Assembly: GCF_010731115.1 (NCBI RefSeq)
Contig: NZ_AP022616.1
Coordinates: 3,534,001-3,598,000 of the forward strand
Source: Mycolicibacterium phocaicum
Lineage (GTDB): Bacteria > Actinomycetota > Actinomycetes > Mycobacteriales > Mycobacteriaceae
Direction: 5' to 3'
DNA length: 64,000 bases
The translations under genes were made by a program, and so were the position numbers. The notes under the pieces are model-generated. The model had not been told where the DNA came from. It saw only the letters and a list, made by a program, of their open reading frames with translations, and did no database searches. This document shows, piece after piece, positions 16,016-24,056 of the stretch; position 1 is the stretch's first letter; every line of letters begins with the position of its first letter.

Positions 16016-17233
16016 ATGAGTGTGCTATCGGTCAAGTTCGGGACGCAGCGCCGCGCTTTGCTAGCGGCTTTGCTGTGCGCCCAACTGATCGCCGGCGTGG
16101 TCACCGTGGCCGCTGTCGGCCCGTCCGCGGGCGGCGCGACCGACGACGACCACACCGACGCCGTCTTCCGCAGCGCGAACGCCGGCAGCTGCCTGACCTG
16201 GCAACCTGAGCCGCCACAGCGCCCCGCGTTCGTCCAGTGCAGCAGCCCGCACCTGTTCGAGGTCGTCAACGCCGTCCCGGGAGACGGCGACCAGGAATCC
16301 TGCGCGGTGTCGGGACGCCGGTACCTCGGATCGCACTACGACCCGAACGGCCGATTCGCGTACGGCCTGCTGCGCTCGGTGGGCGAGGGTTCCGGGTCCC
16401 GCATCTCGCTGTGCGGACTGCAACTGCCCGGCCCGAACGGCGCGCAGCTGCCGTTCCGCGGGCTCGTCGCCGAACAGGACCAGTCACGGGTATGGCCGCC
16501 GGGCACCTGCCTGGGAGCCGACATGAAGGGCGGGCAGACGGACCTGGTGCCCGTGGACTGCGCCGAACCGCACTCGGTCGAGGCCGTCGGCCCCATCGAC
16601 CTCGACGCACACTTCCACGACGGCCCGCCGCCCTCGGATGCCGAGCAGGAAGAGGTACTGCGGCCCGCCTGCGTCACGATGGCCACCGCGTATCTGGCGC
16701 CAAAGACCCTGTCCGGCAGCGCATTGACCCTGAACCACCGACCGATCGGGCCGGCCAGCTGGTCCGCCGGCAGCCACCAGGTGCTCTGCGCCCTGGCGCC
16801 GCGCACACCCGGCCCGATGACCGGAAGCGTCAAGGCCCCCGGCGGCGCCACCGCAGTACCCGCTCCCGTGGCCGCGCATCCGGTCGCACCGCCCCCGCCG
16901 GCTACGACGACGACCGTCGCGCCGACGAGCAGCGCGCCGACCACCGCCGCGGCCCCGAGTACGGCAGCGGCACCGTCTTCGTCTTCGTCGGCGACATCGA
17001 CTGCGTCGTCAGCGGCGTCGGTGGCCCAAACCGCCGAGGCGCCAAGCGCTTCCGTCACCGATACCACCGCGCCGCCGGCAGCCCCGGCGTCGCCCGTCGA
17101 CAACCCGGCCCACGTACCGCAGGCGCCCCCGGCCGAACCGGCACCACCCGCCGAGCCGGCCCCGCCGTCGCACGTGCTCGAGATCCCGGGCATGGCCCCG
17201 ATCACCCTGCCCTGGGCCCCGCCCCCGCTGTAA
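16016..17233 (+). CDS. Septum-formation-domain secreted/membrane protein, Pro/Ala/Ser-rich tail
   Basis: 405 residues. An N-terminal hydrophobic segment (ALLAALLCAQLIAGVVTVAAV, about 14-34) is a signal peptide or anchor. Residues about 55-265 contain paired cysteine blocks (GSCLTWQP, PAFVQCSSPHLFEV, GTCLGADM, VDCAEPHSVEAV) that match the actinobacterial septum-formation domain layout of two repeated halves. The last 130 residues are low-complexity Pro/Ala/Thr/Ser, likely wall-spanning. It starts about 10 bp after TACGCTA, a possible -10, so the transcript may be nearly leaderless. The function is inferred from the domain only. Confidence 0.72.
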   Translation: MSVLSVKFGTQRRALLAALLCAQLIAGVVTVAAVGPSAGGATDDDHTDAVFRSANAGSCLTWQPEPPQRPAFVQCSSPHLFEVVNAVPGDGDQESCAVSGRRYLGSHYDPNGRFAYGLLRSVGEGSGSRISLCGLQLPGPNGAQLPFRGLVAEQDQSRVWPPGTCLGADMKGGQTDLVPVDCAEPHSVEAVGPIDLDAHFHDGPPPSDAEQEEVLRPACVTMATAYLAPKTLSGSALTLNHRPIGPASWSAGSHQVLCALAPRTPGPMTGSVKAPGGATAVPAPVAAHPVAPPPPATTTTVAPTSSAPTTAAAPSTAAAPSSSSSATSTASSAASVAQTAEAPSASVTDTTAPPAAPASPVDNPAHVPQAPPAEPAPPAEPAPPSHVLEIPGMAPITLPWAPPPL

Positions 17234-17241
17234 GGCCCGCG

Positions 17242-17300
17242 CCGAGACTGACCACAGGGCGATTTTCGGGCAGGTTTTCCGCCACCCGGTCAGTTTCGCG
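17242..17300. repeat. 59-bp direct repeat flanking the DUF559 gene, left copy
   Basis: Identical to 18276-18334 at 57 of 59 positions. It starts CCGAGACTGACCACAGGGCG and ends in GTCAGTTTCGCG. ACTGACC near its start and GGTCAGT near its end are complementary, so each copy can fold. The left copy ends 67 bp before the nuclease-like gene. Confidence 0.92.
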
Positions 17301-17304
17301 AAGG

Positions 17305-17313
17305 TTATCCACA
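17305..17313. other. DnaA-box-like nonamer
   Basis: TTATCCACA is a perfect match to the classical bacterial DnaA box and lies directly after the left 59-bp repeat. It is solitary, so an origin function is not supported. The CCACAGGG part is shared with the repeat itself. Confidence 0.25.
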
Positions 17314-17367
17314 GGGTGCGTCGACTGACGGTGGCGTCGCCGCAGAATCACCGGGCACACTGCCGAC

Positions 17368-18264
17368 GTGGGGGAGCCATTCATCGGCAGTGAAGCAGTG
17401 GCGGCGGGTCGCCTGACCCGTCATCAGCTGCGGATGAATTTCGTTGCAGTCCACAAGGATGTTTACGTCCCGAGGGGAACACGACCAACCGCGATCATCC
17501 GAGCGAAGGCCGCATGGCTGCGCTCCCACCGCACGGGCGTTCTCGCGGGATTCTCAGCGGCGGCAATGCACGGAGCCAGGTATATCGATCCGTCCTTGCC
17601 CGCCAACATCATTGGCAGTCCCTGTCGACCGACGCGCGGCATCGTGGTGTGGGCCGACAGCACCGAGGCCGATGAGGTGTGCGATATCGGCGAACTGCGC
17701 CTGACCACTGCCGCCCGCACCGCGGTCGACCTGGCACGCAAGTTCCCTGAAGACGTCGCGGTCGCCGCCATCGATGCACTGGCGCGTGCGACGAAACTGA
17801 CGGTCGCTGATATCGAACTGGCCGCGCAGCGTCGAGCCGGTCAGCGCGGGATCCGGCAGGCGCGGAAGGCCATCGCACTGGTTGACCCGAAAGCAGAGTC
17901 GCCCCGGGAAACCGCCTTGCGACTGCTGATTGTTCGCGCTGGATTCCCACCGCCCGAAAGTCAGCATCCGATCTGCAACGAATTCTCCGTGCTGATCGGA
18001 GTTGTCGATTTCGCCTGGCCGGAGTTGAAGGTCGCGGTCGAATACGAGGGCCGGCACCACATGGACCCAGATCAGGTCCGCAAAGACATCGCCCGGATCG
18101 AGGAGATGATCGAGATGAGCTGGCTCGTCATCCGCGTCACTTCGCGTGATTCTGCCGGTGTGGTGCTCCGCAGAATTGCCCATGCCCGCAAGTCACGAGG
18201 AGCGGTGGACCACGTAGAACTCAGGACGGGCGGGGCGGAGCCTTCGTGGCGGTCCGCCTCGTGA
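17368..18264 (+). CDS. AbiEi-like/DUF559 endonuclease-fold protein
   Basis: 298 residues from a GTG. The N-terminal part (1-60) resembles the winged-helix start of AbiEi-type antitoxin/regulator proteins (TRHQLRMNFVAVHKDVYVPRG). The middle is helical. The C-terminal part (180-290) is a DUF559/Vsr-like PD-(D/E)xK nuclease fold with E181, D214 in GVVDFAWPEL and E226-Y-E228 in VAVEYEGRHH. Such proteins are common single genes in mycobacteria without assigned function. The whole gene sits between two 59-bp direct repeats, the right one starting 12 bp after its stop, which suggests that the unit moved or was duplicated as a cassette. Confidence 0.78.
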   Translation: MGEPFIGSEAVAAGRLTRHQLRMNFVAVHKDVYVPRGTRPTAIIRAKAAWLRSHRTGVLAGFSAAAMHGARYIDPSLPANIIGSPCRPTRGIVVWADSTEADEVCDIGELRLTTAARTAVDLARKFPEDVAVAAIDALARATKLTVADIELAAQRRAGQRGIRQARKAIALVDPKAESPRETALRLLIVRAGFPPPESQHPICNEFSVLIGVVDFAWPELKVAVEYEGRHHMDPDQVRKDIARIEEMIEMSWLVIRVTSRDSAGVVLRRIAHARKSRGAVDHVELRTGGAEPSWRSAS

Positions 18265-18275
18265 GCCGATCCGCA

Positions 18276-18334
18276 CCGAGACTGACCACAGGGCGATTTC
18301 CGGGCAGGTTTTCCGCCACCCAGTCAGTTTCGCG
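18276..18334. repeat. 59-bp direct repeat flanking the DUF559 gene, right copy
   Basis: Differs from 17242-17300 at two positions: C for T in the GATTTYCGGG block, and A for G in the CCACCCRGTCAGT block. It lies between the stop of the nuclease-like gene and the end of the convergent WS/DGAT gene. Confidence 0.92.
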
Positions 18335-18354
18335 GCCGTTGATGGCCAGGACGC

Positions 18355-19713
18355 CTAGCGCACCGCGGCCTCCAGATCCGTCAGCGAGTCTTCGAGGTGG
18401 CCCAGCAGGCGCTGCAGGTGCGGCACGCTGTGCCGGCAGCCGACCAGGCCGAAGTCGAGGTTGTCGCCGTTGTTGACCAGCGTGATGTTGAGCGCCTGGC
18501 CGTCCAGGGCGATCGACAGCGGGTAATTCCCGTCGAGCCGGGCGCCCTTCCAGTACATCGGCACGCGTGGTCCCGGCACGTTCGAGATGACGATGTTGAA
18601 CGGCGGCGGGGTGGCATCGACGAAACCCGGTACCGCGGACAGCGCGATCGGGGACAGCAGCAGCGCCGACAGGGCCATCGACTCCGTCTTTGACAGCCCG
18701 GAGAACACCTGCTTGTTGCCGCGCATCGAGTCGGCGATGGTCTGCAGCCGCGTCGCCGGATCCTTGACGTCGGTGGCGAGGTTGCACAGGATCGCGCCGA
18801 CCTGGTTGCCGCCGGCGTCGGCGTCTGCCTCGGACCGCAGGCTCACCGGGACCATCGCGATCAGCGGGGCGTCGGGCAGGGCACCCTGCTCCAGCAGATA
18901 GGCGCGCAAGGCGCCGGAGCACATGGCCAGCACGACGTCGTTGACAGTGACGCCGCCGGCGGCCTGCTTGACGGCCTTGATGCGGGCGATCGGCCAGGAC
19001 TGGGCCGCCACCCGTCGGGCGCCGCCGATCTTGACGTTGAACATCGTCTTCGGCGCACTGAAGGTCCGGGTCAGGTTCTGCTCCAGTAGCACGGCGCGGG
19101 CCACCCGGAAGGTCGACGGCGCGATACCGGCCGCCGCACCGACGGCGCCCGCCGCCGAACCGATCAGGGATTGGCCCTGTTTCGGCGTGCGCCTGCGGGA
19201 CGGCAGGTCCCACGGCACCCGCACCTCCTGCTCGGCCGGGTCGTCGGACAGCGTGCGCATCGCCATCCGCAGCGCGGAGACGCCGTCGAGCAGCGCGTGG
19301 TGGGCCTTCGAGTAGATGGCGAACCGGCCGTCCTCCAGACCCTCGACGAGGTACGTCTCCCACAGCGGGCGGTGCCGGTCCAACAGGCTGGTGTGCAGCC
19401 GCCCGCACAGGTCGAGCAGCTCGCGAACCCGGCCCGGTGACGGCAGCGCCGAGCGACGCAGGTGGTAGTCGACGTCGACCTCGTCGTCATACGCCCAGCC
19501 GAAGCTGGCTATGCCGCCCAGGATCCGCGCCGGGCGTTTGCGATAGGTGGGGTTGAAGTTGGTGTGCGCCAACATGTCCCGGTACAGGTCATGGATGAAC
19601 TCGGGGCCGGATCCCTCGGGCGGGGTGAACAGCTGCAGGCCGCCGACGTGCATCGGATGCTCCCGCGATTCACCGAGCAGGAACATGGCATCGGTTGGCG
19701 ACATGATCTCCAC
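18355..19713 (-). CDS. WS/DGAT wax ester synthase/diacylglycerol acyltransferase (second copy)
   Basis: 452 residues with the full family set: the N-terminal block SPTDAMFLLGESREHPMHVG, the catalytic HHALLDG (H138, H139, D143), NDVVLAMCSGALRAYL, and the C-terminal NIVISNVPGPRVPMYW. It makes triacylglycerol or wax ester from acyl-CoA. It is a different paralogue from the one at 10.9 kb. It lies 44 bp downstream of the permease gene in the same direction, so the two may be cotranscribed. Confidence 0.92.
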   Translation of the reverse strand: MEIMSPTDAMFLLGESREHPMHVGGLQLFTPPEGSGPEFIHDLYRDMLAHTNFNPTYRKRPARILGGIASFGWAYDDEVDVDYHLRRSALPSPGRVRELLDLCGRLHTSLLDRHRPLWETYLVEGLEDGRFAIYSKAHHALLDGVSALRMAMRTLSDDPAEQEVRVPWDLPSRRRTPKQGQSLIGSAAGAVGAAAGIAPSTFRVARAVLLEQNLTRTFSAPKTMFNVKIGGARRVAAQSWPIARIKAVKQAAGGVTVNDVVLAMCSGALRAYLLEQGALPDAPLIAMVPVSLRSEADADAGGNQVGAILCNLATDVKDPATRLQTIADSMRGNKQVFSGLSKTESMALSALLLSPIALSAVPGFVDATPPPFNIVISNVPGPRVPMYWKGARLDGNYPLSIALDGQALNITLVNNGDNLDFGLVGCRHSVPHLQRLLGHLEDSLTDLEAAVR

Positions 19714-19757
19714 CCGCCAAGTAAACCCCGAATCGGCGAGCGGTAAACGTCAACGCG

Positions 19758-21245
19758 TCAAGGTTGACGTTCGCCGGGTGGCGGCGGGTTGGCGACCACG
19801 GGGAACTGGCCGGTGAAGCCCTGGCGCTGCTTGGCGATCTCGAGCACCCGGCCCCGCGCCGCGTACCAGCCGAGGATCAGCGCCGGGATGATGATCACCA
19901 GCGTCGCCACCGTCCAGGTGCCCACCGGCTTGTCGAACGCCATGAGCACCAGCACCGCGGCCAGGAAGACCAGCGTGGCATATCCGGTGTACGGCGCGCC
20001 CCACATCCGGAACGCCGGCCTGACCATCTCCCCGCGCTGCGACCAGCGGAACAGCTGCAACTGACAGATCACGATGGTGGCCCACGACGCGATGATGCCC
20101 AGCGCCGCCATGTTGAGCACGATCTCGAACGCCTGCGCCGGCACGACACCGTTGAGCACGACACCCAGCAGGCCGATGCTGGCGGTGAGACAGATGCCGC
20201 CATACGGCACACCGCGTTTGGACATGACGCCCGTGAACTTCGGGGCGCTGCCGTTCATCGCCATCGAGCGCAGGATGCGGCCCGTCGAGTACAGCCCGGC
20301 GTTCAGGCTCGAGAACGCCGCGGTGAGCACGACGACGTTCATCAGGGTGCCGGCGCCCTCGAAACCGATCTTCGAGAAGAACGTGACGAACGGGCTCTCC
20401 CCCGGCTTGTACGCGGAGTACGGCAGCAGCAGGCCGAGCAGCACCAGCGAGCCGACGTAGAAGAGCGCGATGCGGAAGATCACCGAGTTGATGGCACGCG
20501 GCATGATCTTGTGCGGTTCGGCGGTCTCGCCCGCCGCCGTGCCGACGAGTTCGACTGCGGCATAAGCGAAGACGACGCCCGAGGTCACCACCACCAGCGG
20601 TAGCAGGCCGGTCGGGAACAGGCCACCGTGGTCCGCGATGACGCTGAAGCCGGTGGACTGACCGTCGACCTTGAACCGGCCGGCCAGGAACACCGTGCCG
20701 ACCACCAGGAAGGTCACCAGCGCAACAACTTTGATCAGCGCTGCCCAGAACTCGAGCTCGCCGAAAAGCGTCACCGAGATCAGGTTCATGCTCAGCACGA
20801 TGGCGAGCGCGATCAGCGCGATCAGCCACTGCGGGATCGCGTCGAACGCCGACCAGTAGTGGAAATAGGTGGCGATGGCGGTCGAGTCGACGATCGACGT
20901 CATGGCCCAGTTCAGGAAGTACATCCAGCCGGCGACGTAAGCCGCCTTCTCCCCGAGGAATTCACGCGCGTACGACACGAACGAGCCCGACGACGGCCGG
21001 TGCAGCACCAGCTCCCCGAGGGCCCGCAGGATCAGGAAGACGAACCCGCCGCAGATCAGGTACACGAGGAACAACCCCGGCCCCGCGTTGTGCAGCCGCC
21101 CGCCGGCACCGAGGAACAGGCCGGTGCCGATGGCGCCGCCGATCGCGATCATCTGCAACTGGCGCGGCTTGAGGGTGTGGTGGTAGCCCGCGTCCTCGGC
21201 CGTCAGACCGGGCGGCTCGACATGCGTATGCGGCGTAGAGGTCAT
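19758..21245 (-). CDS. ansP: Amino-acid permease, AnsP (asparagine) type
   Basis: 495 residues with about 12 hydrophobic segments. It belongs to the APC superfamily and matches the AnsP proteins of M. tuberculosis block for block as I recall them: [20 protein letters not shown] near the start, [35 protein letters not shown] and [20 protein letters not shown]. It imports L-asparagine or a related amino acid using the proton gradient. Whether it corresponds to AnsP1 or AnsP2 is unclear. It is divergent from the esterase gene. Confidence 0.88.
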   Translation of the reverse strand: MTSTPHTHVEPPGLTAEDAGYHHTLKPRQLQMIAIGGAIGTGLFLGAGGRLHNAGPGLFLVYLICGGFVFLILRALGELVLHRPSSGSFVSYAREFLGEKAAYVAGWMYFLNWAMTSIVDSTAIATYFHYWSAFDAIPQWLIALIALAIVLSMNLISVTLFGELEFWAALIKVVALVTFLVVGTVFLAGRFKVDGQSTGFSVIADHGGLFPTGLLPLVVVTSGVVFAYAAVELVGTAAGETAEPHKIMPRAINSVIFRIALFYVGSLVLLGLLLPYSAYKPGESPFVTFFSKIGFEGAGTLMNVVVLTAAFSSLNAGLYSTGRILRSMAMNGSAPKFTGVMSKRGVPYGGICLTASIGLLGVVLNGVVPAQAFEIVLNMAALGIIASWATIVICQLQLFRWSQRGEMVRPAFRMWGAPYTGYATLVFLAAVLVLMAFDKPVGTWTVATLVIIIPALILGWYAARGRVLEIAKQRQGFTGQFPVVANPPPPGERQP

Positions 21246-21342
21246 AGCGTTTCAGTGAACACTGATGCGCAGTTTCGCGCAGGGCAACGAGTTTCCTGTG
21301 TGTGAACGCGCCGAGACGGCCCAGGTCGGTAATGTCGGTCGG

Positions 21343-22260
21343 ATGTCGGGTCTCTCCCAAACAGTCGACTTCCACCCCGAGCTGGCGCGGGCCGCACGGT
21401 TCATGCCGCGCAGCGCGGTCAATCCGCTGAACTTGCGCTTGGTCCGCAAGCTCACCCTCCTGCAGGAACGCCGGGTCCCGGAGGGGGTCGAGGTGCTGAC
21501 GCTCCCGTCCGGAGTCGGCATCCGGCTGCACCGGCCGTCGACCGGAACCGGGCGCGGCGGTGCGCTGCTGTGGATCCACGGCGGCGGTTACCTCATCGGC
21601 TCGCCGGCCCAGGACGACAAGTTGTGCCGCCGCTTCGCCGACGAACTGGGCATCACCGTGGCGGCGGTCAAGTACCGCCTGGCGCCCGACAATCCGTATC
21701 CGGCGGGGCTGGAGGACTGCTACACGGCGCTGCGCTGGCTGGTCGAGCTGCCGGCCGTGGACCCCGCCCGCGTGGCGATCGGCGGTGCGAGCGCCGGTGG
21801 CGGACTGGCGGCGGCACTGGCGCAGCTGACGTACGACCGCGGCGAAATCCCCTTGGCAGCACAGCTTCTGGTGTATCCCATGATCGACGACAGGTCGGGC
21901 AGCCGGCCCGGGCTGGACCACCCTGGGCAGCGGTTGTGGTCCCAGAAGTCGAACCGCTTCGGCTGGCGCGCGTACCTCGGCGGCGCTGATCCGGCGGTGG
22001 CCGTGCCCGCCCGGCGGGCCGATCTGTCCGGGCTGCCGCCGGCCTGGGTCGGGGTCGGGACCTTCGACGTCTTCCACGACGAGGACGTCGAGTACGCCGA
22101 GCGGTTGCGCGCGGCGGGCGTGCCGTGCGAACTGGAAGTGGTGCCGGGCGCCTATCACGGGTTCGACGGTGTCGCCGCCAAGACGCAGGTCGCCCGCGCG
22201 TTCTTCGCCAGCCAGGTGGCGTTCCTGCGGCCGCTGCTGAACCCGGCCGTCGTCGGCTGA
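21343..22260 (+). CDS. HSL-type alpha/beta-hydrolase (Lip family, LipW-like by position)
   Basis: About 305 residues from the ATG at 21343 (MSGLSQTVDF). A longer frame begins at 21265 but has no ribosome site. TAATGT ends 7 bp before the ATG, suggesting a leaderless start. The hormone-sensitive-lipase signatures are HGGGYLIGS, the serine elbow GGASAGGGLAAAL, aspartate in VGTFDVFHDED and histidine in PGAYHGFDG. It hydrolyses short or medium acyl esters. Its place between the lipC and fadD4/Rv0216 blocks matches lipW (Rv0217c), but identity was not tested. Confidence 0.82.
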   Translation: MSGLSQTVDFHPELARAARFMPRSAVNPLNLRLVRKLTLLQERRVPEGVEVLTLPSGVGIRLHRPSTGTGRGGALLWIHGGGYLIGSPAQDDKLCRRFADELGITVAAVKYRLAPDNPYPAGLEDCYTALRWLVELPAVDPARVAIGGASAGGGLAAALAQLTYDRGEIPLAAQLLVYPMIDDRSGSRPGLDHPGQRLWSQKSNRFGWRAYLGGADPAVAVPARRADLSGLPPAWVGVGTFDVFHDEDVEYAERLRAAGVPCELEVVPGAYHGFDGVAAKTQVARAFFASQVAFLRPLLNPAVVG

Positions 22261-22359
22261 CCATCGGCTAACTCAACGGCCCGCCATGCCGGTTCCCGGC
22301 CGCCGCAAGCCCGCTGCGGCAGAGCCGATCCCGGGCCGCAGCGTCGGAGAGAGCGTGAT

Positions 22360-22440
22360 CTTCGTTACTTAGTTCATACTATCTAATTGATGTTTACGCA
22401 GGTCAATGCGGCTTTTTAGAAAATTAGCCGATCAAATAAA
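22360..22440. promoter_or_regulatory. AT-rich promoter-like patch upstream of a small membrane protein gene
   Basis: The intergenic stretch 22261-22529 has an unusually AT-rich core with GTTACTT and CATACTATCTAATTG. CTCGGT-N10-ACCGAG follows near 22496, close to the start of the 89-residue gene. No specific regulator is recognised. Confidence 0.35.
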
Positions 22441-22529
22441 CCCTTGCGGGGAAGCATTTCGGGGCGCATGGTTGTTGAACAGACCAACGACCACCTCGGT
22501 CGTGATCTTCACCGAGAAGAGGCACGGCA

Positions 22530-22799
22530 ATGACCACCCTGACCCATCAGACGACCGAAAACATCGGCCCGCTGCGGCAGCTGTTCCGGCGTTCCACCGC
22601 TGCGGTGGTGCTGACGGCGGCAGGCTTGGGCGTGGCCGGCTACATGGCCCTCGGCATGCTGCAGGACAAGCCGGCCGACCCGGTGCTGCCGACGTTCTCC
22701 GCAGTCCCGGTCCCGTCCGCTCCGGACATGGACAAGCTGCAGAACCTGGGCCAGCTCGCCGCCATCGTGCAGGGCCCGCAGGCGCACCCGGCCCGCTAG
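22530..22799 (+). CDS. Small single-pass membrane protein
   Basis: An 89-residue protein starting at the ATG after GAGAAGAGGCACGGCA. There is one transmembrane helix (AAVVLTAAGLGVAGYMALGM, about 25-44) after a short polar N-terminus. A Pro-rich extracytoplasmic tail of about 45 residues follows. It has no cysteines and no known domain. It stands alone between an AT-rich leader and a strong terminator, so it is probably a single-gene transcript. Function unknown. Confidence 0.68.
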   Translation: MTTLTHQTTENIGPLRQLFRRSTAAVVLTAAGLGVAGYMALGMLQDKPADPVLPTFSAVPVPSAPDMDKLQNLGQLAAIVQGPQAHPAR

Positions 22800-22820
22800 G
22801 CTCCAACACCCCGATCTACC

Positions 22821-22854
22821 ACTGAGCCGCTCTCGAAATCGAGGGCGGCTCAGT
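22821..22854. terminator. Bidirectional terminator between the small membrane protein gene and kshA
   Basis: ACTGAGCCGC pairs with GCGGCTCAGT (10 bp), then one G-T wobble and CTCG/CGAG around an AAAT loop. It lies between convergent gene ends. Confidence 0.75.
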
Positions 22855-22866
22855 GCTGTTCGGCGT

Positions 22867-24012
22867 CTACTGGACCGCGTGCGCCTTACCGACGGTGATG
22901 CGGTTGGCCAGGTTCTGGGCGACCTCTTCGTGCCAGAGGTCGTTGGCGTGGGTGGTGTCCACTTCCTGCTCGAACCGGGCGACCATGTCCGGTTTGATGT
23001 CGGCGACGTCGACGTAGAACTGCTCGTACCAGCGGCGATGCTGGTAGACCGGGCCGTCTTCCTCGGTCAGCAGCGGGTTCTCGATGCGGGTCTTGTTCTT
23101 CCAGATCTCGACGTCCTCCATGAAACCGTCCCCGAAACTGCGGCTCAACGACGCCGCGAGCTTGGCGGTCTTCTCGGGCGGTAGCGCCGGGTTGTTCTGC
23201 ACCGCCACGCCCCACTGCAGCACGAACGAGTCATGGGTCACCGGGTAGTGGCAGTTGATCAGCGCGATCTCGACGGTGAAGTTCGGCGCCAGATCGTTGT
23301 GCAGCCAGTTGATCATGTACGCCGGCCCGAAATAGGTGGCCTCCGACCGCAGGTAGGTGCCGTCCCACAGCTCACGCGTCGCGTAGTCCGGCCGCGGCTT
23401 GGACTCCATGAACTGGCTCGCGGTGTGGCCCTCGATGACGTTCTTGAAGTACGTCGGATACGCGTGATGGATGTAGAAGAAGTGCGCCATGTCGACGTTG
23501 TTGTCGACGATCTCCCGGCAGTGCGAGCCCTCGATCAGCAGCGAGTTCCACTGCCACGGCGACCACCGGCCTTCCTCATACCCCTCGATGGCCGGCGGCG
23601 TCAGCTCCAGAGCCGGCGTCGACCCTTCCGGGTCGTGCCAGATCAGCAGCTGCCCATTGACCTCGGTGGTCAGCCAGGCGCGGGTGCGGGCCAGCCGCGG
23701 CGTGCGCTTGGCGTACGGCACCAGCTGGCACTTGCCGTCCCCACCCCAGCGCCAGTCATGGAACGGACACGCCACCGCGTCACCTTTGACGGTGCCTTGG
23801 GACAGGTCACCACCCATGTGCCTGCAGTACCCGTCCAGCACCTTGATCGCACCCGTCGAATCGGCGAACACCACCAACTTGGTGCCGAATGCCTGCACCG
23901 CGTGCGGCTTGCCATCACGGAACGACTCGGCCAACCCGATGCAATGCCAGCCCCGCGCGAACCGCGTCATCTCCACGCCCGCGTCGATGTGCCTGACTTC
24001 AGCCTCAGACAT
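22867..24012 (-). CDS. kshA: 3-ketosteroid 9-alpha-hydroxylase oxygenase subunit
   Basis: 381 residues, the same length class as M. tuberculosis KshA (Rv3526). The Rieske [2Fe-2S] ligands are C63-R-H65 and C82-P-F-H85. The mononuclear iron site is readable as DNNVDMAHFFYIHH plus the aspartate in GFMEDVEIW. Long blocks such as FGPAYMINWLHN and YEQFYVDVADIKP are KshA-specific. The enzyme hydroxylates C9 of 3-ketosteroids; with KstD this opens ring B. It needs a KshB-type reductase, which is not present here. AGGAAC lies upstream of the ATG, 44 bp after kstD. It is the last gene of a leftward operon. Confidence 0.92.
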   Translation of the reverse strand: MSEAEVRHIDAGVEMTRFARGWHCIGLAESFRDGKPHAVQAFGTKLVVFADSTGAIKVLDGYCRHMGGDLSQGTVKGDAVACPFHDWRWGGDGKCQLVPYAKRTPRLARTRAWLTTEVNGQLLIWHDPEGSTPALELTPPAIEGYEEGRWSPWQWNSLLIEGSHCREIVDNNVDMAHFFYIHHAYPTYFKNVIEGHTASQFMESKPRPDYATRELWDGTYLRSEATYFGPAYMINWLHNDLAPNFTVEIALINCHYPVTHDSFVLQWGVAVQNNPALPPEKTAKLAASLSRSFGDGFMEDVEIWKNKTRIENPLLTEEDGPVYQHRRWYEQFYVDVADIKPDMVARFEQEVDTTHANDLWHEEVAQNLANRITVGKAHAVQ

Positions 24013-24056
24013 GTTGTGTTCCTTCCGAATTCGCCGAGCCCTGTGGACCAGAGCTC

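Noticed and set aside
17305-17313. DnaA box as evidence of a replication origin
   Set aside because: A single box, no AT-rich unwinding region, and no dnaA, dnaN or parAB genes nearby.
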